Of a stretch of DNA of 64,000 bases, positions 16,134-24,104 are shown piece after piece; the first letter of the stretch is position 1; each line of letters begins with the position of its first letter. The notes beneath the pieces are model-generated. The model was not told the origin of the DNA, did no database searches, and was given only the letters and a program-made list of their open reading frames with translations. This stretch comes from Bacillota bacterium (GTDB lineage: Bacteria > Bacillota > Clostridia > Lachnospirales > Lachnospiraceae), in contig JAEXOU010000005.1 in the NCBI GenBank assembly GCA_023439125.1, positions 372,001 to 436,000 on the forward strand, written 5' to 3'. The position numbers and the translations under genes were made by a program.

Positions 16134-17219
16134 ATGAGTGAATTTAGTTTAGAAACCTATTTAAGTAATGGGGTTGAAACGATTGTAAAAGGAGCAATAA
16201 AGGCTTCATTAAAAAATCCAAAAGAGAGTCTTTTTATGGCACAGTATGCGTTAGCCAGTAAGAAGGCAAGAGAATTGAGAAGAAAAGCAGAAGCTTATGA
16301 AGAGCATATCCCACCTTTTTTGATTGCGAGTATAACAAGTCAATGTAATCTTCATTGTGCAGGATGTTATGCACGTGCAAATCATGCATGTCAGGACAAA
16401 AAAGCAATCGATCAATTGTCTGATATGGAATGGAAAAGAATCTTTGAAGAAGCAAAAGTTTTAGGGATATCATTTATTCTTTTAGCTGGTGGAGAACCTT
16501 TGGTTCGAAAAGATGTTATAAGTATGGCAGCAACAATGAAAGAAATACTGTTCCCAATATTTACAAATGGAACTATGATAGAAGAAGAGTACATAAAGTT
16601 ATTCAAAGATTATCGGAATCTAGTACCTGTAATTAGTATCGAGGGGAATGAAGAGACGACAAATGAAAGACGTGGGCCTTACGTTTACCAAAAAGTAATG
16701 AAAGCAATGAATTCAATGCAGGACAATGGAATTCTATATGGAGCGAGCGTAACGGTAACAAAGAAAAACATTTTAGAAGTAACCAATCAAGAATTTATAG
16801 ATCAACTCTATATGAGAGGGTGTAAAGTAGTATTTTATGTAGAATACGTACCTGTGGATGGGAAAACGAAGGAATTGGCTCCAATGCAAGAGGAACGTGA
16901 AGTGATGACAGCTCAGCTTGCAAAATTAAGAGAAATGTATGACGATCTATTATTCATTTCATTTCCAGGAGATGAGAAAAGCTCTGGAGGATGCCTAGCA
17001 GCAGGGAGAGGATTCTTTCATATTAATTCTCATGGTGGTGCTGAACCTTGTCCGTTTTCACCATATTCCGATACAAATTTACGTAATACATCACTTAAAG
17101 ATGCATTGCATTCCCCATTATTCCAAAAACTACAAAATAGTGGTACACTAATAGAGGAACATGTTGGAGGATGTGTTTTATTTGAAAAAGAAGAAATCGT
17201 AAAGGAATTGGTAGGGTGA
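16134..17219 (+). CDS. Radical SAM protein with a SPASM-like C terminus
   Basis: This 361-residue protein has the SAM-binding Fe4S4 motif C-x3-C-x2-C at Cys71, Cys75 and Cys78 (CNLHCAGCYA). The AGGEPL strand follows, and the C-terminal segment contains GGCLAAGRGFFHINSHGGAEPCPFSPYSD and a final Cys in VGGCVLF, a reduced SPASM/twitch-like cluster region. Before the motif lies an unusual 65-residue helical extension. Such enzymes often modify peptides or cofactors, but no precursor peptide gene is visible. It is co-transcribed with, and overlaps by four bases, a TetR-family gene. Confidence 0.88.
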   Translation: MSEFSLETYLSNGVETIVKGAIKASLKNPKESLFMAQYALASKKARELRRKAEAYEEHIPPFLIASITSQCNLHCAGCYARANHACQDKKAIDQLSDMEWKRIFEEAKVLGISFILLAGGEPLVRKDVISMAATMKEILFPIFTNGTMIEEEYIKLFKDYRNLVPVISIEGNEETTNERRGPYVYQKVMKAMNSMQDNGILYGASVTVTKKNILEVTNQEFIDQLYMRGCKVVFYVEYVPVDGKTKELAPMQEEREVMTAQLAKLREMYDDLLFISFPGDEKSSGGCLAAGRGFFHINSHGGAEPCPFSPYSDTNLRNTSLKDALHSPLFQKLQNSGTLIEEHVGGCVLFEKEEIVKELVG

Positions 17220-17836
17220 GTGATTTGGGAACAAAGGAACGAATTATTGAAGAGGCACTTGAGCTATTTTCTAAGAAGGGGTATGCTGGAACTAGTATTA
17301 AAGAAATTGCGAGTGCTGTTTCCATTAAAGATAGCTCACTTTATAAGCATTTTAAAAGTAAAAAAGAAATCTTTGATACCATTGTAACTATAATGGGCAA
17401 TCGTATGGAACAGTTAGCTACAGATTTACATTTCCCAGATTTATCAGAAAGGGGAATTGAGCAGTATGGTTCGATGAATTTAGATTATTTGATTGAGCTT
17501 ACACAAAAAGTTTTTTTGTATTACGCGAAGGATGATTTTGCTGCAAAATTTCGTCGAATGTTAACAATTGAACAGTATAATAACTCAGAAACCGCTAGTC
17601 TTTATCGGAAAATATACATGGAGGATAGTATCCAATATCAAACGTTGATGTTTGAGAAGCTTGTGAAACAAGGTTTTTTAAAAGAGGCAGACCCATTAAC
17701 ACTGGCTATTAATTATTATACTCCAATCTTTTATTTCATCAGTCGATATGACAATGACGATTCTAAAGAACAAGAAGCCTTAGATATGGTGAAAAGTCAC
17801 GTTACTGAGTTTTATCGAATATACAATAGACATTAG
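17216..17836 (+). CDS. TetR-family transcriptional regulator
   Basis: This 206-residue protein has the N-terminal TetR helix-turn-helix: TKERIIEEALELFSKKGYAGTSIKEIASAVSIKDSSLYKHFKSKKEIFD. The C-terminal helical ligand domain is not recognisable as to ligand. It starts with GTG overlapping the stop of the radical SAM gene (GTGA), so translation is coupled. Two identical-arm palindromes at the operon promoter are its likely binding sites. Confidence 0.92.
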   Translation: MSDLGTKERIIEEALELFSKKGYAGTSIKEIASAVSIKDSSLYKHFKSKKEIFDTIVTIMGNRMEQLATDLHFPDLSERGIEQYGSMNLDYLIELTQKVFLYYAKDDFAAKFRRMLTIEQYNNSETASLYRKIYMEDSIQYQTLMFEKLVKQGFLKEADPLTLAINYYTPIFYFISRYDNDDSKEQEALDMVKSHVTEFYRIYNRH

Positions 17837-17837
17837 T

Positions 17838-17876
17838 AAAAAAGATTTCTCACCAAATGTGAGAAATCTCTTTTCC
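17838..17876. terminator. Bidirectional terminator between tetR and abgT genes
   Basis: GATTTCTCAC (17844-17853) pairs with GTGAGAAATC (17859-17868) around a five-base loop. T-rich sequence follows on the plus strand and six A precede it (T on the minus strand), so it can serve both convergent genes. Confidence 0.9.
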
Positions 17877-17890
17877 TTGTAATATTATTT

Positions 17891-19438
17891 TTAGAAACCA
17901 AGTGGAAGCTTACATGTTAAGAATAAGAATAATAAGCACACCCATGAAATTAAGAAGGCGATTGAGTATGGCATCATTGCAGAAATCAGATTACCAACTG
18001 AGAAGTCTTCTTTATATTTTTTCATATAAACTAATACGACACCTGCATAACTCATAAGTGGAGTGATAATATTAGTAGAGGAGTCTGCGATACGAAAAGC
18101 AGCACCAACAACATCAGGAGTCATACTTGTATTGGCTTGATACAACATTGGGATAAAGATTGGTCCAAGTAACATCCATTTCGAAGTTAAACCACCAACA
18201 AAAAGGTTAATTAGGGCTGAAATAGTAATAAATCCGATGATAAGTAAAGTAGGAGAACCAGAAAGACCTAATGCTTTTAATGTTTCAGCTCCTAAATAGG
18301 TAATATAAGTACCAAATTGAGTGTAGTTTAATAGTGCTAAGAAGTTGTAGGAGAAGAAAGTTAATACAATAATATAGCCCATACCACCAACTTGCTTGGA
18401 CATTGCTTTTACAATATCGCTTGAACTTTTAAACTTACCTGTTGCTTTTCCATAGAAGAAACCACATGTGAAGAATACAAAAGTAATTAATAAGATAATA
18501 TTATCTACGAATGGAGTAACTGATTTTCCATCTTCATTTACATAAGGCTTTAAAGGACCAAATGCAAGTAATGCTAAAACTACGATGGAGAATAGAAGAC
18601 CTACTCCAGCCCAACGAATTCCTTTTCTTTCAGTATCCGTAATCTGGTAGTTAGAAACATCAATATCACTAGGTACTGTATAAGATAAATTTTCGAACTT
18701 TGGTTTGACAAAACGATTGGTAATAAAACCACCAACAAGTACTAATAAGAAAGTGGAAGCAACCAAGAAATAGTAGTTCATAGAAGCACCATTTAAATTT
18801 TGACCGAGGTAAGATACAAAAGGTACTCCTTGTGAAGTAGCGAAGATTTCAGCATTATTACCAACCACGATATCAGATACGGTATATGGAATTAAGTTTG
18901 CACTAAAACCAGCAGATACACCAGCAAATGCAGCGAACATACCGATTAATGGATTTTTACCAATACCAAGGTATAAAAGACCAGCAAGTGGAATTAATAC
19001 GATATAACCTGCATCAGAAGCAATATTACTCATGATACCTAAGAATACTAATAAGTAAGGTAAAATTTTTACTGGAAGATTACCACCTATTTTACGAATT
19101 AAAGCTGATAATAAACCAGATTCTTCTGCAAGACCAATACCAAACATGATAATTAGGATTACACCAAGGATACCATTACCATAGGTTAACCAGTTTGTTA
19201 CAAGTGCATTATCGAATATCCAACGAATATTCTCAGAAGTGAACATGTTTTTAATTGACATAGTAACTGTTTCACCGTTTTTACCTAGTGTTTCAAATGT
19301 GTGTCCACCCATTATTGCTGAGAGGAGCATAATAATTACGAATAATCCAATAAAGATAATTACTGGATCAGGTATCTTATGTCCAACTCGTTCAATAAAG
19401 GATACTTTTTTCTGTTTTTTTTCTTTCTTATCTGACAT
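17891..19438 (-). CDS. abgT: AbgT-family transporter (p-aminobenzoyl-glutamate/antimetabolite type)
   Basis: A membrane protein of 515 residues with about a dozen hydrophobic segments. It shows the AbgT family hallmarks: a basic N terminus ending IERVGHKIPDPVIIFI, the LGIMSNIASDAGYIVLIPLAGLLY hairpin region, AGVSAGFSANLIPYTVSDIV and the late ADSSTNIITPLMSYAGVVLVYMKKY re-entrant loop. Family members import p-aminobenzoyl-glutamate (E. coli AbgT) or export sulfonamides (MtrF, YdaH); which applies here is open. There is no amidohydrolase abgA/abgB next to it. A strong AAAGGAGTGGGG ribosome site precedes the ATG. Confidence 0.92.
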   Translation of the reverse strand: MSDKKEKKQKKVSFIERVGHKIPDPVIIFIGLFVIIMLLSAIMGGHTFETLGKNGETVTMSIKNMFTSENIRWIFDNALVTNWLTYGNGILGVILIIMFGIGLAEESGLLSALIRKIGGNLPVKILPYLLVFLGIMSNIASDAGYIVLIPLAGLLYLGIGKNPLIGMFAAFAGVSAGFSANLIPYTVSDIVVGNNAEIFATSQGVPFVSYLGQNLNGASMNYYFLVASTFLLVLVGGFITNRFVKPKFENLSYTVPSDIDVSNYQITDTERKGIRWAGVGLLFSIVVLALLAFGPLKPYVNEDGKSVTPFVDNIILLITFVFFTCGFFYGKATGKFKSSSDIVKAMSKQVGGMGYIIVLTFFSYNFLALLNYTQFGTYITYLGAETLKALGLSGSPTLLIIGFITISALINLFVGGLTSKWMLLGPIFIPMLYQANTSMTPDVVGAAFRIADSSTNIITPLMSYAGVVLVYMKKYKEDFSVGNLISAMMPYSIAFLISWVCLLFLFLTCKLPLGF

Positions 19439-19884
19439 ATCCCCACTCCTTTTTTAAGATTGTATACAAATATACTATAATAATCTTTAACAAGAGTAAA
19501 TGTTATAATATTACCAACAGTGCATAAATATGGTAAAAACAATGTCATTTTGTCTATATATAGTGTTTTATATAAAAATAAATTTAATATTATGAATGAA
19601 AAGAACTATTGGCTATAGCTCATGAGTATATTAATTTGTTTTTTAAGCTAATAGGGTAGCAAATGAAAGAGTTAGAAATAATACTATGAAGATAATGAGA
19701 ATTAGTAAGAGTTTATATAGAGATTTCGAAGAAATATATAGAAAAATAAGGAATATAAGTTGAATATTTACATAAGAGAGTGATATAATACCACGAAAAG
19801 AGAGATTTATATAGAATCTGGGCTGTTTATAAATCGGTAATTTTACATAAAAACTGAAAACATAAATAATAATGGAGGTCGTAA
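19439..19884. other. Intergenic region upstream of abgT
   Basis: The left end holds the abgT ribosome site and, on the minus strand, a plausible TTGTTA/TATAGT promoter around 19465-19490. The rest is A/T-rich. A 92-codon minus-strand frame (19643-19921) gives a hydrophobic Ile/Leu/Tyr-rich peptide without a ribosome site, which I take to be a composition artefact. Confidence 0.5.
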
Positions 19885-19956
19885 ATGAATCACAGAATTT
19901 TACTTTATGAAGAATTATCATTTAATTCCATATTGGTATCGTGTAAAAGAAATTAA
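19885..19956 (+). pseudogene. N-terminal scrap of a GNAT acetyltransferase gene
   Basis: Behind a perfect GGAGGT ribosome site (from 19874) an ATG opens a 23-codon frame reading MNHRILLYEELSFNS and then drifts to a TAA at 19954. The ...YEELS.NS... opening is typical of a GNAT acetyltransferase family that continues with WP..QT..YDGW. The remainder has been deleted. It is short, so the identification is tentative. Confidence 0.35.
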
Positions 19957-20000
19957 ATAATATTTGTATATAGATCAATTTTGTGAAAGAGGTAAAGCAT

Positions 20001-20693
20001 ATGAAGGAAAAAAGAAATACAGAGGAAAAAATTAAACAGATCGTTGTTACACTTGGAGCAGATGTATGTGGAATTGGTTCAATTGAGAGATTTCATAGTG
20101 CACCAAAAGGCTTTTCTCCAATTGATTTGTATCAAGAATGCCAATCAGTGATTTCGTTTGGTGTGGCACTTCCGAAAGGTGTTATGGAGGTGAATCCAAA
20201 ACTTATTTATTCTCACTACAATGGAGCAATTATATGTACAAAAGTTGATGAAATCGCTTTGTTAGCTGCAAAAGAAATAGAAAGGCAATTTTCTTGCATT
20301 GCAGTTCCAGTACCTTGTGATGCACCGAATGAATACTATGAAGCTGAGAACATGACAGCAAAAGGAATGATTTCAATGAAGCATACAGCTGTTTTATGCG
20401 GAATTGGTCAGCTTGGTAAGAGTACATTACTTTTGAATCCTAAGTTTGGAAATTTGTTAGTTGTTGGAGCTATACTGACAAATCTCAAACTCGAATCCGA
20501 TGAATTTTGTGATAGTATTTGTATCAAGGGATGTACAAAATGCTTGGATAGTTGCCCTACCCACGCAATTGAAAACGGAAGTGTGAATCAAAAATTATGT
20601 CGTTTAAATACATATGGGAAAACAGCTAGAGGTTTCGATACAGTAGAATGTAATGTTTGCAGAGGAGTATGTCCAATGAAATATGGAATTTAA
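20001..20693 (+). CDS. 4Fe-4S protein related to epoxyqueuosine reductase
   Basis: This 230-residue protein carries a ferredoxin-like double-cluster region near its C terminus: CIKGCTKCLDSCPTHAI and, later, VECNVCRGVCPM. Upstream are segments typical of QueG-related proteins (LGADVCGIGSIERF, GMISMKHTAVLCGIGQLGKSTLLLNPKFGNLL). It is much shorter than true QueG (about 310-380 residues) and lacks the HEAT-like extension. It is therefore better called a QueG-like corrinoid-free or reduced paralogue of unknown substrate. I prefer the ATG at 20001 behind GAAAGAGGT. A same-strand pair of genes follows. Confidence 0.8.
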   Translation: MKEKRNTEEKIKQIVVTLGADVCGIGSIERFHSAPKGFSPIDLYQECQSVISFGVALPKGVMEVNPKLIYSHYNGAIICTKVDEIALLAAKEIERQFSCIAVPVPCDAPNEYYEAENMTAKGMISMKHTAVLCGIGQLGKSTLLLNPKFGNLLVVGAILTNLKLESDEFCDSICIKGCTKCLDSCPTHAIENGSVNQKLCRLNTYGKTARGFDTVECNVCRGVCPMKYGI

Positions 20694-20718
20694 GGAATTT
20701 AAGTTTAGGGGGGGCTAT

Positions 20719-21447
20719 ATGGAATTATTTAATTTTGATGCGAAAAGTAAGATGATGAGCAACTTAACGCAAAATCAACAAATTGAGGATACGTACTTTT
20801 CAACTATTGATGAAAAAAGAAAAGAAAATCCTCTCATTGGTGCACAACTTGGAGCAAAGGATATCTATCACTCCGTTTTCAATACATTGAAAGAACCGGA
20901 TGGGAGATTAAACGTGAATAACCTGCTTTTATGGATGAGCGGTCTGGCTGGCTTGAGTTGTCAGATGACAGTGTGGGAGAATGTAAAGGAAAAGAGATTA
21001 TCGGAAGAGAAAGGTCTTTACGTAATCGATACAGTAATCGGGCAAAAGTATTATATGGGAGATGCATTGAACAATTACTTATTAGAAAATCGATATTCTG
21101 TTTATTCGTTGGTTGCAGGAATCTATCACAGTTGGGAACCGTCCAAGGAGATTCCAGAATTAAAAAATTACATAGTTAATTCTGTGAATAATGTAGGAAA
21201 CGAAAAGTATCGAATTTGGGGGTATGTGAATCCAACTGAGATGACAGGACCTTATAAATCAGCTTGGGATTCTTTCGAAAAAAAGACAAGGCGATATTGT
21301 GCAGACTCAAGTGAATGGCCAATCTTGTTTGGTATGGCACTACAGATGGCAATGAATGATGCAATTCAAGCAATCAGTAAAGAACAATGTTTTGATATGG
21401 TTATGGAGAATTTATTATTTATGGCAAAGATGGATTATGGGAGGTAA
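20719..21447 (+). CDS. Hypothetical protein
   Basis: The protein of 242 residues is not recognised. It is soluble, with a central GLYVIDTVIGQKYYMGDALNNYL segment and a helical end (FGMALQMAMNDAIQAISKEQCFDMVMENLLFMAKMDYGR). The ATG at 20719 follows AGGGGGGG. It starts 25 bases after the iron-sulfur gene and ends six bases before the nitroreductase start, so the three genes form a tight operon that may handle one redox reaction. Confidence 0.7.
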   Translation: MELFNFDAKSKMMSNLTQNQQIEDTYFSTIDEKRKENPLIGAQLGAKDIYHSVFNTLKEPDGRLNVNNLLLWMSGLAGLSCQMTVWENVKEKRLSEEKGLYVIDTVIGQKYYMGDALNNYLLENRYSVYSLVAGIYHSWEPSKEIPELKNYIVNSVNNVGNEKYRIWGYVNPTEMTGPYKSAWDSFEKKTRRYCADSSEWPILFGMALQMAMNDAIQAISKEQCFDMVMENLLFMAKMDYGR

Positions 21448-21453
21448 CAACAT

Positions 21454-21984
21454 ATGGATCATGATATCAACTTTCTAAGACTAGCAGAAGACCGTTATTC
21501 TGTTAGGAAGTTTCAAAATAAGCCGATCACTCAAGAAGACTTGAATCAGATATTAAAAGCTGGACATTTAGCGCCGACTGCATGTAATCGGCAACCACAG
21601 CGTATTATGGTCATTAATGATGATATAGGATTAGATAAATTAAGAAAATGTACCCATTGTCATTTTAACGCACCTACCGCAATTTTAGTTTGTTATGATA
21701 AAGAATTATGCTGGGTACGGGAGTTTGACGGAAAAAATAGTGGAGATATTGATGCAAGTATTGTTACTACTCACATGATGCTAGAAGCAGCATCGATTGG
21801 TGTTGGTACTACATGGGTAATGTATTTTATTCCTGAAGCAGTACGTGAAGAATTCTCAATTCCAGATCATCTGGAACCAGTTGCTTTACTTGTTATGGGA
21901 TATCCAGCAGAAGATTCAAAACCATATCCAGAGCATACTAAGTTTCGCAATATGGAAGATATCGTAACATATAACAAGTATTAA
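21454..21984 (+). CDS. Nitroreductase-family flavoprotein
   Basis: This 176-residue protein has the nitroreductase FMN-binding start RYSVRKFQNKPITQEDLNQILKAGHLAPTACNRQP. The middle part is IDASIVTTHMMLEAASIGVGTTWV, and LEPVALLVMGYP lies near the end. Such enzymes use NAD(P)H to reduce nitro groups, quinones or enones as homodimers with FMN. It is the last gene of a three-gene set with an iron-sulfur protein, whose clusters could pass electrons to it; that coupling is inference. Confidence 0.92.
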   Translation: MDHDINFLRLAEDRYSVRKFQNKPITQEDLNQILKAGHLAPTACNRQPQRIMVINDDIGLDKLRKCTHCHFNAPTAILVCYDKELCWVREFDGKNSGDIDASIVTTHMMLEAASIGVGTTWVMYFIPEAVREEFSIPDHLEPVALLVMGYPAEDSKPYPEHTKFRNMEDIVTYNKY

Positions 21985-22104
21985 GAAATATATGATGGAT
22001 TTATATTTATTATTATTTATTCTAGAACTGCATAGAGGATATAAGTAAAAGATATAGCACAAAGTATTTACTAAAATCATAGTATATGGTATATTAAATA
22101 AAAC

Positions 22105-22366
22105 CATCGACAAAGAGTAAGTACGTTTTGTATCTTTCTATGCAGAGAGTCACTAATGGTGCGAATGTGACAAGTAAAGACAATTCGGAATGGGCTTTGG
22201 AGGGCGAGCTGAAATTATAGTAGGTGAGCCGGAGTGTAATCTCCGTTATCAAATTAAGCATATGTTTGTATGCGTAAAGAGGACGAGAAATCGTCAAGCA
22301 GGGTGGCACCGCAGAAGTTTGATACTTTTGTCCCAGCATTATAGTATGGGATGAAGGTATTTTTTT
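22105..22366 (+). ncRNA. Tryptophan-specific T-box leader
   Basis: The leader of trpB2 contains all T-box marks. Stem I closes with CAAAG (22111-22115) against CTTTG (22195-22199), has an AGTA loop on the 5' side, and carries the specifier TGG (22191-22193) on the 3' side, matching tRNA-Trp. The T-box AGGGTGGCACCGC lies at 22300-22312. A competing terminator follows at 22322-22366. Uncharged tRNA-Trp should stabilise the antiterminator and switch on the gene. Confidence 0.93.
22322..22366 (+). terminator. T-box-controlled terminator
   Basis: ATACTTTTGTCCCA pairs (with G-U pairs) to TGGGATGAAGGTAT ending at 22360, followed by a run of seven T. The left arm lies close behind the T-box, so its formation excludes the antiterminator. 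Confidence 0.85.
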
Positions 22367-22496
22367 ATGTAATGAATTTCACCCGAATTTTCAATTACAT
22401 ATAAGCTCTATAGAATGGTTATAGGAGCTAATTAAATCGATATTTTCTTCCCCAAACCAGTGGTATGACCACACTCAGTGAAAGGAGATAAGAAAA

Positions 22497-23873
22497 ATGA
22501 ACGAAACAAAAATTCCTTACAAAATTTATCTAGAAGAAAGCGAAATGCCAAAACAATGGTATAACGTAAGAGCAGATATGAAGAATAAACCTGCTCCATT
22601 GTTAAACCCACAGACACTTGAACCTATGACTTTTGATGAATTACGCAATGTTTTTTGTGATGAGTTAGTGAAACAGGAATTAGATGATACAAATGCGTAT
22701 ATAGATATTCCTCAAGAAATTCGAGATTTCTATAAGATGTATCGACCAGCGCCATTAGTTCGAGCATATTGTCTAGAGAAAAAATTACAGACTCCTGCAA
22801 AAATTTATTATAAATTTGAAGGGAATAACACAAGCGGTAGTCACAAGCTGAACTCTGCAATTGCACAGGCTTATTATGCGAAGGAGCAAGGATTAACTGG
22901 TGTGACAACAGAAACAGGTGCAGGTCAATGGGGAACCGCTTTATCTATGGCTTGTTCTTATTTTGGCTTGGATTGTAAAGTATATATGGTAAAGGTATCT
23001 TATGAACAAAAACCATTTCGCCGTGAAGTTATGAGAACTTATGGAGCAAGTGTTACACCATCTCCATCTGAGGAGACTGTGGTAGGTCGTAAGATATTAA
23101 GTGAACATCCAGGAACTACAGGTAGTCTTGGTTGTGCAATTTCAGAAGCAGTAGAAAAAGCTGTTAGTACACCGGGCTATCGTTATGTATTAGGAAGCGT
23201 GCTTTCTCAAGTTTTATTGCATCAATCGATTATTGGTTTAGAAACAAAGATAGCACTTGATAAATATAATATCACACCAGATATCATTATTGGGTGTGCT
23301 GGTGGTGGATCAAACTTAGGTGGTCTAATCTCTCCATTTATGGGAGAAGTATTAAGAGGAGAAAAGAATTATCAGTTTATTGCAGTTGAGCCTGCTTCAT
23401 GCCCAAGTTTAACTCGTGGTATCTATGCTTATGATTTTTGCGATACTGGTAAAGTTTGCCCTCTTTCCAAGATGTATACGCTTGGAAGTGGTTTTATCCC
23501 TTCAGCAAATCACGCAGGTGGATTGCGTTACCATGGAATGAGCTCTGTACTTTCACAATTGTATGAAGATGGCTACATGGAAGCAAGGTCAGTGGAACAA
23601 ACTGCTGTATTTGAAGCGGCTGAAATGTTTGCAAGAGTAGAAGGTATTCTTCCTGCTCCTGAAAGTGCTCATGCAATTCGTGCAGCAATTGATGAAGCGA
23701 TGAAATGTAAGGAAACGAACGAAGAGAAAACAATTGTATTTGGTTTAACTGGAACAGGTTATTTTGATATGGTTGCATATGAAAGATTCAACAATGGTCA
23801 AATGACTGACTATATTCCATCAGATGAAGAACTTCAAGCAAGTTTTCGTACACTTCCAAATGTTGATAAATAG
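22497..23873 (+). CDS. trpB: Tryptophan synthase beta-like enzyme, TrpB2 type
   Basis: A 458-residue pyridoxal-phosphate enzyme. The cofactor lysine is Lys117 in NNTSGSHKLNSA, and the glycine-rich phosphate loop appears as IIGCAGGGSNLGG. The length and the SEHPGTTGSLGCAISEAV segment mark the TrpB2 subfamily rather than TrpB1 (about 400 residues). TrpB2 joins indole and serine to tryptophan and often works without TrpA. No other trp gene is nearby, so the enzyme probably salvages indole. A Trp T-box and a GAAAGGAG ribosome site precede it. Confidence 0.95.
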   Translation: MNETKIPYKIYLEESEMPKQWYNVRADMKNKPAPLLNPQTLEPMTFDELRNVFCDELVKQELDDTNAYIDIPQEIRDFYKMYRPAPLVRAYCLEKKLQTPAKIYYKFEGNNTSGSHKLNSAIAQAYYAKEQGLTGVTTETGAGQWGTALSMACSYFGLDCKVYMVKVSYEQKPFRREVMRTYGASVTPSPSEETVVGRKILSEHPGTTGSLGCAISEAVEKAVSTPGYRYVLGSVLSQVLLHQSIIGLETKIALDKYNITPDIIIGCAGGGSNLGGLISPFMGEVLRGEKNYQFIAVEPASCPSLTRGIYAYDFCDTGKVCPLSKMYTLGSGFIPSANHAGGLRYHGMSSVLSQLYEDGYMEARSVEQTAVFEAAEMFARVEGILPAPESAHAIRAAIDEAMKCKETNEEKTIVFGLTGTGYFDMVAYERFNNGQMTDYIPSDEELQASFRTLPNVDK

Positions 23874-23912
23874 AATCAATTTGTAATTAAAGAATAGAAT
23901 ACACATAATTTC

Positions 23913-23952
23913 GAGCAGAAACCGATTTCAATTGATGGTTTCTGCTCTTTTA
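23913..23952 (+). terminator. Terminator after trpB2
   Basis: GAGCAGAAACC (23913-23923) pairs with GGTTTCTGCTC (to 23947) and is followed by TTTTA. Confidence 0.88.
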
Positions 23953-24104
23953 TTGAATAAATAACTATTAGTCTATGAATTGTGGTATATATTTCTTGTA
24001 TAAATAAATATAGAGTGTTATACTAAATTTATAGTTTGGAAGAGAAAAAGGACTATATCGTGTAAAATAGTACATAAATTGACAAGGAAAGGGGATGCCA
24101 ATTC

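Noticed and set aside
19643..19921. 92-codon minus-strand frame with hydrophobic stretches
   Set aside because: Hydrophobicity follows from T-rich DNA; no ribosome site and it overlaps the acetyltransferase remnant on the other strand.
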